Shown: piece by piece, positions 20,352 through 27,101 of the stretch | How the letters are laid out: every line of letters begins with the position of its first letter | How positions within the stretch are numbered: the stretch's first letter is position 1 | DNA from: a virus | IMG/VR virus record: IMGVR_UViG_3300032291_001746 | Span: 1 to 31,415 of that record | Reading direction: 5' to 3' (one strand) | Length of the DNA: 31,415 nt | Translations under genes and position numbers: made by a program | Notes under the pieces: generated by a model | Told to the model about the DNA's origin: nothing | Database searches by the model: none | Seen by the model: the letters and a program-made list of their open reading frames with translations, nothing else

Positions 20352-22384
20352 TACGCTGCCACCTTTCCACCGTCGTCAATCTTGCGGGTATTCTTTGCCG
20401 TCTCTTCCGCAGCCTTGGCTGTGCGTTCAGCAAGCGACGAACCACCGAACACGATGCCGAGGTTGAGCGATGAGAACGTGCCAGCGACCGAACCCATGCT
20501 CACGGCAGATTCAGCACCAGCGGCACCGGCTCCAGCAGTCGCCGCCTTCTCGCCGGGAGACGCAGCAGACGCACCTGTCGTGGCTGCGATTTCTTCTGCC
20601 GCCTTCTTGGCTGCGTCACGCTCGCTTTGCTTTGCCGTGGTCAAGTCGTTCAACCTGTTTTCGGCAGCAATCACGCCAGCCCTGCGGTCGGAGGCTCGCC
20701 TGGCGTTCTCGCCTTGTCTGGCAGCCTTATCGGCCTCGGCACCAGACATGATGGCACCAACTCGACCCTGCCTCTGCGTCTCAGCCTGTGCGTTTTGCGT
20801 TGCCGCCGCTGCTGTGCGGCTCTCAATGCCCGGCCGCTCCTGCATCCGCTGCTCTGCCCGTGCAGCGTTGGCGTCCCTAATGTTCTGTACTCGCTGCTCA
20901 GTGTCCTCAGCACCCGTGATGAACCCCTGCACCCGAGTCCATGCGATTTGGATGCCAGCGACGAGGTTGTCAAACGTCGCCATCACGCTGTTGGCGATGT
21001 TGTCGAAGAAGCCCATGATGAAGGCTCCCATCGTGTTCAGAATCGCCGACGAGTCGGTGTAGATTTTGTCCCAAGCGATGTAGATGCCAGCACCGACGTC
21101 CGTGAAAACGTCTTGGAACGCTGCCACCCACGGGTCAACGTAGGACATCAACGCTTCGGTGCCACGCAGCCAGCCGGCGACAAGCCCAGCCCACAGGACG
21201 TCCATCGCGCCGGTGAGGTTGCCATTGACTATGGCTTCGTAAACACCATCGAACGTCGCGCCGGCGGTTGCGGCGAGGTCGCCTAGCACCACGATTCCGT
21301 CAGAAACGGCAGGCCCGAAAGTCTCGCCGATTGCCCCTGCCGCCCGCTGGACGAGAGAAGCCACCGGGCCGAGAGCCGCACTGATCTCGTCTTTGAACTT
21401 GTAGAGAGCAAAGACAGCCGCACCGATGCCAGCCGCAACCAGAAGAACTGGGCTGGCAAGGGCAGAGAAAAGACCAAATCCTTTCAATACGAGACTTATT
21501 CCAGTGCTCAAGCCACGCAGCGAAGCACCTACTCCGTAGACAGCACCACCAAGCACGACAAGAGTCGCACCAGCCTTCAACGCTGAAGTCACAAACTGCT
21601 GATTTTCGGATATGAACTTGCCGACATTCGCGGCGACAACGGAAAGAACGCTGGCAAGGTTCGTAAGAATTGGTGCCACTGCCCCGCCGACTTGGATAAA
21701 CGCCATCTTCATTGCTGCGGACATCGCGTCCATTGCATCGCCAAGAGCATCCGCCTTCGCAGCCGTCTCAGAGTCCATGACTAGGCCGAGCCGCTTTGCT
21801 TCAGCAGCGAACGCAGCCATGCTGGCGGCACCGCCCTCAAGCATTGGCAGTATGTCTGTGCCTGCTTTGCCAAAGATTTGCATCGCAACAGCGGCACGCG
21901 AGCCTGGGTCTTTGATCGCCAACAAGCCATCGGCAATCTTCCCCATCTGCTGGTCGGCAGAGAGCCCTGCCAGATCGCTTGCCGACAGCCCCACCATCGC
22001 GAGAGCTTTTGAAGCTTCCTTGCTGCCGCTGCCAGCTGCAAAGATTGCCTTCTGCATCTTCTTGAGTGCAGTCTCGACGCCGCCCATATCGGTGCCTGTC
22101 TGCTCTGCGGCAAACTGCAACACAGATAGCGACTCAGCAGCAACGCCAGTGCGTGCGCTCATGTCGTTGAGAGCACTGCCGACGTTGGCGAATGCAGCCG
22201 CCGAAGCGAAAATCGGGCCGACGACACCGGCACCAAGTGCAGCCATCTTCGTGCCAGCCGACTGCATTGACTTGCCGATTGAGGCGATGTTCTTGTTGAC
22301 GCTCTTGAGAGCAGCAAAGAACTTTGTCGGATCGGCACCGATCTCGACAAATACGCCACCGGCTTTGACTGTTCCAGAACTCAT
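20351..22384 (-). CDS. Phage tail tape measure protein
   Basis: 677 residues, the longest gene here. N-terminal coiled coil with KSVNKNIASIGKSMQSAGTKMAALGAGVVGPIFASAAAFA, then a long alanine-rich helical body with repeated hydrophobic segments (QQFVTSALKAGATLVVLGGAVYGVGASLRGL and several more). The C-terminal quarter is rich in A, R, Q and E (coiled coil, ARAEQRMQERPGIES). This is the standard tape-measure layout that fixes tail length. The position between the chaperone and the distal-tail genes fits. ATG overlaps the chaperone extension stop as ATGA. Confidence 0.9.
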   Translation of the reverse strand: MSSGTVKAGGVFVEIGADPTKFFAALKSVNKNIASIGKSMQSAGTKMAALGAGVVGPIFASAAAFANVGSALNDMSARTGVAAESLSVLQFAAEQTGTDMGGVETALKKMQKAIFAAGSGSKEASKALAMVGLSASDLAGLSADQQMGKIADGLLAIKDPGSRAAVAMQIFGKAGTDILPMLEGGAASMAAFAAEAKRLGLVMDSETAAKADALGDAMDAMSAAMKMAFIQVGGAVAPILTNLASVLSVVAANVGKFISENQQFVTSALKAGATLVVLGGAVYGVGASLRGLSTGISLVLKGFGLFSALASPVLLVAAGIGAAVFALYKFKDEISAALGPVASLVQRAAGAIGETFGPAVSDGIVVLGDLAATAGATFDGVYEAIVNGNLTGAMDVLWAGLVAGWLRGTEALMSYVDPWVAAFQDVFTDVGAGIYIAWDKIYTDSSAILNTMGAFIMGFFDNIANSVMATFDNLVAGIQIAWTRVQGFITGAEDTEQRVQNIRDANAARAEQRMQERPGIESRTAAAATQNAQAETQRQGRVGAIMSGAEADKAARQGENARRASDRRAGVIAAENRLNDLTTAKQSERDAAKKAAEEIAATTGASAASPGEKAATAGAGAAGAESAVSMGSVAGTFSSLNLGIVFGGSSLAERTAKAAEETAKNTRKIDDGGKVAA

Positions 22385-22782
22385 ACGTGTTTCTGCCAGT
22401 CCTTGCCAAACAGCCTAGCCAGGTCTTCCGGCGTGGCCTGCCGTGGCGTGGGCTGCTTGGCGTATGGGTTGAGTTTTCGCGGATCGACTCTCGGAGTGTG
22501 CTTGTCTCTGTTTATATTTGCCGCCTGTGCCAACAGGTTCGCCGTATGCCACCACTGATGCTCTAGGCGGCTGTCTCTAGCTGCGAAGAGTTGCCTGACG
22601 GTCCACTCGCCGGGATGGACTCCGAGTATTCCTGCGGCCTCCCAGATGGCATCCCAGACGCTCCTGCCAGACTCTCGATCGTCGCCTTCTCTAGTCCCGC
22701 CTCCGCTCGATCCAGCATCTCGCTTGCGACCTCGTCCATTTTCTGAGCGAGCAACGAGATCATCTTGCGGAGGCGCTGCGGG
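22381..22782 (-). CDS. -1 frameshift extension of the tail assembly chaperone
   Basis: In the -1 frame relative to the chaperone gene an open reading frame runs from the slippery site to TGA at 22381-22383. The last ~95 residues look like a real domain: SVWDAIWEAAGILGVHPGEW, TVRQLFAARDSRLEHQWWHTANLLAQAANINRD and TPEDLARLFGKDWQKHV. It has no good start of its own and ends in an ATGA overlap with the tape measure gene, as in lambda G/GT-type systems. With the first 113 residues of the zero frame it would give a fusion of about 246 residues. Confidence 0.75.
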   Translation of the reverse strand, partial: PAAPPQDDLVARSENGRGRKRDAGSSGGGTREGDDRESGRSVWDAIWEAAGILGVHPGEWTVRQLFAARDSRLEHQWWHTANLLAQAANINRDKHTPRVDPRKLNPYAKQPTPRQATPEDLARLFGKDWQKHV

Positions 22783-23120
22783 AAAAAATCGACAAGTTCC
22801 TGCTCTAGTGCTTTCGTCGCAGCGTCCAGAGAATCGCCACGCAGGCCGTCAAGGAAGTCCTCTTTGCTCAGTCCCTTCGTCTCGACTTGCTTGGTCAGCA
22901 GTGCGTAAAGGATTTCGCCGATCTTGGCATACTGGCTGCGAAGCACTTGGAACGTCTGCGAGATGTTGGCGGCATCCACCATGTCAAACGGCACAGCCTT
23001 GCGCTCGCCGGTCTGCTCGTCCACGACGTCAACGGTGACGTTGTCACGGACACGCAAAGCAGAAGCGACGTTCAACGCCACTTGCCACGGTCGGCCTTGG
23101 TCATCACGGAACTCGCGCAT
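22563..23120 (-). CDS. Tail assembly chaperone (gpG-like, 185 aa)
   Basis: Starts at ATG 23120 with GAGGTAGCAG upstream. Helical and acidic: WQVALNVASALRVRDNVTVDVVDE, then DAANISQTFQVLRSQYAKIGEILYALLTKQVE, and LAQKMDEVASEMLDRAEAGLEK. Position just before the tape measure and after the tail-tube genes is the classical place of the gpG chaperone. The last ~30 residues of the zero frame (SGMPSGRPQEYSE...) are low complexity, consistent with a terminated product beside a frameshifted one. Confidence 0.75.
   Translation of the reverse strand: MREFRDDQGRPWQVALNVASALRVRDNVTVDVVDEQTGERKAVPFDMVDAANISQTFQVLRSQYAKIGEILYALLTKQVETKGLSKEDFLDGLRGDSLDAATKALEQELVDFFPQRLRKMISLLAQKMDEVASEMLDRAEAGLEKATIESLAGASGMPSGRPQEYSESIPASGPSGNSSQLETAA
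22782..22788 (-). promoter_or_regulatory. Slippery heptamer T_TTT_TTC for -1 frameshift
   Basis: In the zero frame the codons are GAT TTT TTC, so the minus-strand heptamer T TTT TTC fits the X_XXY_YYZ rule. A -1 slip leads into the open frame that ends at the tape measure start. I found no other classical site between here and the zero-frame stop. Confidence 0.65.
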
Positions 23121-23123
23121 CTG

Positions 23124-23486
23124 CTACCTCACAAGCCTCGGGTCAGTCATCCGTCCTTCGAGCGTGAAAGTCGCCACGCCATCGATTGGGTCTGTCTCGC
23201 TGATGCCGGTCAGCACGGCGAGGAACGAAAAGCCAGCGGCACCGCCGTTGACCATGAACGTGCCACCCGTGTGCATCTTCTGGAACGCAGTACCGAGTCC
23301 AGCAACGTCGTTCAGTTCCACGCTGACCGTGCAGTCGTAGCCGGTGCTGTAGGTTGCCGCGTAGCGACTTCCGTAGGGGTTGACATCGATGGTGCGTGCC
23401 GACTCGGTCAGCGTCACGTTGCGAGCGCTGGCGATGAAGCCGCCATCAAGTCTGATGGAGCAGTCTTTCCCCAGCGTGATCGCCAC
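23124..23486 (-). CDS. Tail tube-like protein, paralogue 1 (120 aa)
   Basis: Starts at a GTG with GGGAG upstream: AITLGKDCSIRLDGGFIASARNVTLTESARTIDVNPYGSRYAATYSTGYDCTVSVEL. The pattern (LGKD..., ARxxTxTxSAxxxDV, (T/R)xxVE(L/C), ...G.FxV...F...TIxxxxD..TFTLxGR) is shared with the next two genes and is typical of phage major tail (tube) proteins. It ends LEGRMTDPRLVR. Confidence 0.6.
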   Translation of the reverse strand: MAITLGKDCSIRLDGGFIASARNVTLTESARTIDVNPYGSRYAATYSTGYDCTVSVELNDVAGLGTAFQKMHTGGTFMVNGGAAGFSFLAVLTGISETDPIDGVATFTLEGRMTDPRLVR

Positions 23487-23807
23487 TTAGAACTCCCTGG
23501 CTGTCACGTTGTAAGTGACGGCACCGTCAATGCTGACATTCTCAGTGACGCTCATGATTGAAAACGAGCCAGCGGTTCCGGCTGCGTTCAGAGAGGTGAT
23601 GAGCCCGTCAGGATCGTGGCACTCGATTTCCCACGTCTTCGTGACGAAGCCCGCACGGCTCACCCTGCGGCCAGGAGCACCAGCAGAGCCGCCGATGTTG
23701 GAACGGTTCGAGATGTCCACGGTTTCGCATTCCTCGGTGAAGGTCGCCGAGATAATGCCTTCGCCGAACGGAGGGGCCGATGCGTCTTTGCCAAGCGAGA
23801 TAGCCAT
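23487..23807 (-). CDS. Tail tube-like protein, paralogue 2 (106 aa)
   Basis: AISLGKDASAPPFGEGIISATFTEECETVDISNRSNIGGSAG...TKTWEIECHDPDG..., ending IDGAVTYNVTAREF. It shares the LGKD start, the ETVDxS segment, WEIEC and the terminal IDGxxTYxVTxR motif with its two neighbours. Confidence 0.6.
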   Translation of the reverse strand: MAISLGKDASAPPFGEGIISATFTEECETVDISNRSNIGGSAGAPGRRVSRAGFVTKTWEIECHDPDGLITSLNAAGTAGSFSIMSVTENVSIDGAVTYNVTAREF

Positions 23808-23833
23808 GTGTGAGTGTTCCTATGCGTGAGTGG

Positions 23834-24166
23834 TTAGGCACTGACCGTGCGAGAGCCCGACACAGTGAAAGTCTCAATGCCGTCGAGAGGCTGAGACTTG
23901 CCGATGTTGGTGCAGATGTAGGTGGCGTTTCCCGTCTGCGTGCCGCTGATGGTGAACGTCCCGCCGATGCTGACGCCCGGAGCGTCCACGCACTCAAGCT
24001 CAATCGTCTGCTCAATGAGAGCCTTGCGGAACTTGCGGGAAGTGTCGCCAAACTTGGTGACGTCAACGTCTGACGCGGAGTTCGTGACGGTGCAGGATCG
24101 AGCGTTCGCGACGCCCGTGATGGTCACGTCTTTGCCGAGCGTGATTTCGACTGAGCCGATAGGCAT
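23834..24166 (-). CDS. Tail tube-like protein, paralogue 3 (110 aa)
   Basis: EITLGKDVTITGVANARSCTVTNSASDVDVTKFGDTSRKFRKALIEQTIELECVDAPG..., ending PLDGIETFTVSGSRTVSA. It carries the same LGKD, SxxDVxxFG, QTIELEC and (L/I)DGxxTFTVxGR elements. GAGGTCGAAA precedes the ATG. One copy is presumably the major tube protein and the others may form distinct tube or tail-terminal rings. Confidence 0.65.
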   Translation of the reverse strand: MPIGSVEITLGKDVTITGVANARSCTVTNSASDVDVTKFGDTSRKFRKALIEQTIELECVDAPGVSIGGTFTISGTQTGNATYICTNIGKSQPLDGIETFTVSGSRTVSA

Positions 24167-24254
24167 TTTCGACCTCGTGTGCGAGTGCCAGCGGCGCGGC
24201 TGGTTCGCTCACGGTATGGGCAGCAAGGCGGAATCTAGACCGGGTGTGCCGTTG

Positions 24255-24935
24255 CTACATCCCGCCGCCGTACCGCAGCGAGTTCCGCCACTGCTCTGGC
24301 AACTTGCCAGAAGCCACAGCAATCCTTGTGGCTCGCTCCATGTACTCTTTCCCGCGAATCGGGCGAGTGAACGAGAACACTCCCATCTGCGGCACGCCGT
24401 TCCTGCCGCCAGCCATCGGCTGCGAGTTCGTCAGCCTGCCATAGACCTTGCGGCTGTACTGCGACTGCCCTTCTCTGGCGAATGGCCGAAACCAGTATTT
24501 CGCCGTTCCACCGTACGCCTGAAGTGACGCGACCTTGTAGCCGCGAGTTGCACCAGGCCCGACAACTACGGTCTTGCTGGACGTCGAGTAGTCATACTCA
24601 AGACTTTTCCAGAGAAAGCCTTCTGGGAAGCGACTCGTCTTCCAACTTGTGACGATGTCGGACTTCGGCACCTTGTCGATCACAGCGTAAAGCTGGTAGC
24701 CCTGCCGCTCGCCGATCTTGTACCGGATGTCTGTCTTCGTCCGTGGCGCTCGCTTGCTGATCACCTTGCTAGAGCGTGCCGCATTAAAGACGATCCGGCC
24801 CGCCTTCTTGAGCGAACGTCGATTGGCGTCCTCTAACAGCCGCTTGACCTTCGGCGTGTCCCATTTGAATTTTGTGCCGACACGGAACCGAAACGGTGCC
24901 GGGAAGAACGACGGGTCAATCGCGACGATGGACAC
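24255..24935 (-). CDS. HK97 gp10-like tail protein (226 aa)
   Basis: Begins at a GTG with AGGAGG five bases upstream. A basic N-terminal region (VKRLLEDANRRSLKKAGRIVFNAARSSKVISKRAPRTK) is the signature helix of the HK97 gp10 family of head-tail/minor tail proteins. It continues with GYQLYAVIDKVPKSD, LWKSLEYDYSTSSKTVVVGPG and a C-terminal GGTAKYWFRPFAREGQSQ. Position upstream of the tube genes, with the terminator-type gene further upstream, supports a neck or tail-completion role. Confidence 0.65.
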   Translation of the reverse strand: MSIVAIDPSFFPAPFRFRVGTKFKWDTPKVKRLLEDANRRSLKKAGRIVFNAARSSKVISKRAPRTKTDIRYKIGERQGYQLYAVIDKVPKSDIVTSWKTSRFPEGFLWKSLEYDYSTSSKTVVVGPGATRGYKVASLQAYGGTAKYWFRPFAREGQSQYSRKVYGRLTNSQPMAGGRNGVPQMGVFSFTRPIRGKEYMERATRIAVASGKLPEQWRNSLRYGGGM

Positions 24936-24944
24936 AGCAGCCTC

Positions 24945-25406
24945 CTAGACAGTCGGCAGCACGTTCGCCTCAAACACCCGATAGGTAGCCGTGATGACCG
25001 CACGCCAGACGTTCCGCTCAGTAAGAGCGTCGTCAGGATTTATGTCAATGCTGACCGTCTGCGGGCTCGTGACGCCAGACGGCCAGATGACGCCAGCGCC
25101 GAACGAATGAGCACGCACGTAGAGCATGACCCTGTCTGCGAGATCGAGCATGCCGTCAACCTCACCGTCAGTCGTTACGTGCCGCCCGACAAAGACCGTG
25201 ACGGTGTAGTCCATCTGCATGTGCGTGCGACTGATTCGCGTCACGTCCGCGCTGCTTGGAATGACGACAACCCGAGGCACGCTCATGGCGTCTACGTCGA
25301 TGTTCGCCCAGTTCTTCCGCTCGACGGTGGTGGACGTGATGTTCCACGTCACGGATTGAAGACCCGTGGCGAGGCTGTCGGCGATAGTGCGTAGAACGCT
25401 GCTCAC
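24945..25406 (-). CDS. Tail terminator/completion-type protein (153 aa)
   Basis: GTG start with GGAG just upstream. SSVLRTIADSLATGLQSVTWNITSTTVERKNWANIDVDAMSVPRVVVIPSSADVTRISRTHMQMDYTVTVFVGRHVT..MLDLADRVM has the alternating strand-helix layout of phage tail terminator proteins: an N-terminal helix, V-P-R-V-V-V strand, DYTVTVFV strand, then an L-D-x-A-D-x-V helix. Assignment by layout and position. Confidence 0.55.
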   Translation of the reverse strand: MSSVLRTIADSLATGLQSVTWNITSTTVERKNWANIDVDAMSVPRVVVIPSSADVTRISRTHMQMDYTVTVFVGRHVTTDGEVDGMLDLADRVMLYVRAHSFGAGVIWPSGVTSPQTVSIDINPDDALTERNVWRAVITATYRVFEANVLPTV

Positions 25407-25428
25407 TGCGCTCCCTCCTCTAGTTGTG

Positions 25429-26304
25429 TCAACTGATGCCCCACTTGCCGATCAGATACGACTCGACAGTAGAGCGGTTGGCGTCGGAGAGTGCGGTGTC
25501 ATAGATGATGATCTCAGCGATGTCACCACTCCAGTAGCCAAGCGATGTTCCGCCGCTACTTCTGGCAGTACCAATCAGATACCCTGGGTCGGCAGTAAAA
25601 CCACCACCTGCTGTAAGCGTCCCAGTGACCGAGTAGCTTGTTGAGTTGTGAAAATACTGATTGCTTGCCAGCGACGCTTGGACAATGCAAGCAACAAAGG
25701 TGCTGGTAATCGGCAACTGTGTGCTGGCAATGCTTAGATTGTTTGTCGTAACGTCACCGCCGACGAACGAGTCTGAACCTATATATCGCTGACGCAGCAG
25801 GAAACCGCGAAAGGCTCCAGAAGCAGGTGCTATGCCGATCTGGACTATCTCTTGGCCTGCCGAGGTTGCAGACTTCGCGACAACAAAGACTGTCCTGACG
25901 CTGCCACTGGTCGGAGTTGCGGAGCCTTGCAGGAAGTTAGACGTTCCGTTGAAAGTCAGTGCGTCACGGCCGTTGATCCAGGACGCTTTTCGCTGTGGCC
26001 CGTCTGAAGACGCCGTGCAGTGGTTTGCATTTCCGGATTTGTCTTGCCACCGTGCAACCACTCCATCGGCGGCGACGAGCGAGCCGCCAGTTGTCGCATC
26101 AAAAAGTGTGCTCGCGTCAGAAGCATCTAGCCAGAGCTGAAGGCCCCCGATTGTTTGCGGCACTGCGGCAAATATCGGCCAGGTTCCGGCCTGCTTGAAA
26201 CGCTGCGCCTCCGTCAGCGTCCATACGCCACCAGCAGCGGAGTTAAAACCCGCAGTCGCTGGCACTGGTCGGTGCCCGATGTATCCGCCGAGTGGCCTAC
26301 TCAT
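25429..26304 (-). CDS. LamG/jelly-roll-like adhesin (291 aa)
   Basis: After a short N-terminal segment (MSRPLGGYIGHRPVPATAGFN), IGGLQLWLDASDASTLFD..VARWQDKSGNANHCTA...ALTFNGTSNFLQ matches the concanavalin-like LamG/jelly-roll pattern (LxLWLDAxD, WxDxSGNxNH, LxFNGTxxxL). It ends YWSGDIAEIIIYDTALSDANRSTVESYLIGKWG, the usual final strands of such domains. The domain often binds carbohydrate, so host attachment is likely. The gene is less GC-rich than its neighbours (one line about 45%). Confidence 0.8.
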   Translation of the reverse strand: MSRPLGGYIGHRPVPATAGFNSAAGGVWTLTEAQRFKQAGTWPIFAAVPQTIGGLQLWLDASDASTLFDATTGGSLVAADGVVARWQDKSGNANHCTASSDGPQRKASWINGRDALTFNGTSNFLQGSATPTSGSVRTVFVVAKSATSAGQEIVQIGIAPASGAFRGFLLRQRYIGSDSFVGGDVTTNNLSIASTQLPITSTFVACIVQASLASNQYFHNSTSYSVTGTLTAGGGFTADPGYLIGTARSSGGTSLGYWSGDIAEIIIYDTALSDANRSTVESYLIGKWGIS

Positions 26305-26500
26305 CGACCACCTCCGGCTGCGGTAGATCGCTTGCCACGACTACGCTGCGAGTCCAGCCGGTCGCCTCAAGCACGGCAGCGTCTTCGCTCCACTGCGTCG
26401 GGTCTGTGCGTGTCGTGCCGTCTGGCATCCGCACGCGAAACGGCAGGGCCGCATGAGCCACGCCGTCACGATCACGCCAGCAACCTTGCCCGATCGTCAT
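26297..26500 (-). CDS. Small hypothetical protein (67 aa)
   Basis: I chose the ATG at 26500: it overlaps the upstream stop as ATGA and AAGGAG lies five bases before it. TIGQGCWRDRDGVAHAALPFRVRMPDGTTRTDPTQWSEDAAVLEATGWTRSVVVASDLPQPEVVDE looks like a small beta-rich attachment-type domain. Probably a small tail accessory. No family recognised. Confidence 0.55.
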   Translation of the reverse strand: MTIGQGCWRDRDGVAHAALPFRVRMPDGTTRTDPTQWSEDAAVLEATGWTRSVVVASDLPQPEVVDE

Positions 26501-26871
26501 GACAGCTCCTTCCAGTTGCAATCGACGACCAAGTCGTTAGCCGCCGAGGCAGTGACGTAGATTGACTCGTTTTCGGTCAGGTTGATCTTGTTCTCGCTGC
26601 CAACCACGATCAGCGACGCATCGGCAGGGACGACGACGGTAGAGCAGATCGGGAACGCCGTGCCGGTATTCGTGGCACTGTTGAAACGCACGACCGAGAT
26701 GTCGGCAGCGTTCACGCCGTCCACGTTTGAGACGACGATGCTGTCGATGAGATACACCTTGCCACTGCTGGCAGCGTTGGCGACGAGCAGCGTTGCCGAC
26801 GTGCTGCTGAGAGCCAACTGGGCGTTCGCCATGTAGACGTTTGTGGCCGTTGCCAGATTGGGATTTGCCAT
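26497..26871 (-). CDS. Beta-rich virion protein (124 aa)
   Basis: ANPNLATATNVYMANAQLALSSTSATLLVANAASSGKVYLIDSIVVSNVDG, then TAFPICSTVVVPADASLIVVGSENKINLTENESIYVTASAANDLVVDC. Regular strands and small residues without a hydrophobic core motif suggest a capsid- or tail-decoration beta sandwich. Starts at ATG 26871, just downstream of the 71-aa gene. No specific family. Confidence 0.6.
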   Translation of the reverse strand: MANPNLATATNVYMANAQLALSSTSATLLVANAASSGKVYLIDSIVVSNVDGVNAADISVVRFNSATNTGTAFPICSTVVVPADASLIVVGSENKINLTENESIYVTASAANDLVVDCNWKELS

Positions 26872-26877
26872 AGACGA

Positions 26878-27093
26878 TCAACCTCCAAATACGATTGCCG
26901 AAATGATTGGACTGAGCCCGCCACTGCTGGCAGAGCCGCCACCCAGCGTCACGCTGACGATGTTGCCGCTGGCGGTCTTCGTATACGCTTTACCGTCCAC
27001 CCAGTTGATCGCCAGCTCGTTGGCCTCAAGGTCACTGGTGGTCGGCACCGCGCCCGTCGTGTAGCTGCGTTTTGGTTTGATCTTTGAAGGCAT
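26878..27093 (-). CDS. Small tail-fibre N-terminal-type protein (71 aa)
   Basis: SKIKPKRSYTTGAVPTTSDLEANELAINWVDGKAYTKTASGNIVSVTLGGGSASSGG follows the familiar tail-fibre adapter pattern (K-R-S-x-x-x-G-x-x-P-T-x-x-D-L-x-x-x-E-L-A-I-N-x-x-D-G-K-x-Y-x-K). AGGAG lies five bases before the ATG. Such proteins often tie a fibre to the tail. Confidence 0.7.
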   Translation of the reverse strand: MPSKIKPKRSYTTGAVPTTSDLEANELAINWVDGKAYTKTASGNIVSVTLGGGSASSGGLSPIISAIVFGG

Positions 27094-27101
27094 GGCTGCT
27101 C

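Noticed and set aside
20382-22418. Several long plus-strand frames opposite the tape measure gene
   Set aside because: Reverse reading of alanine-rich codons. No motifs and no start signals.
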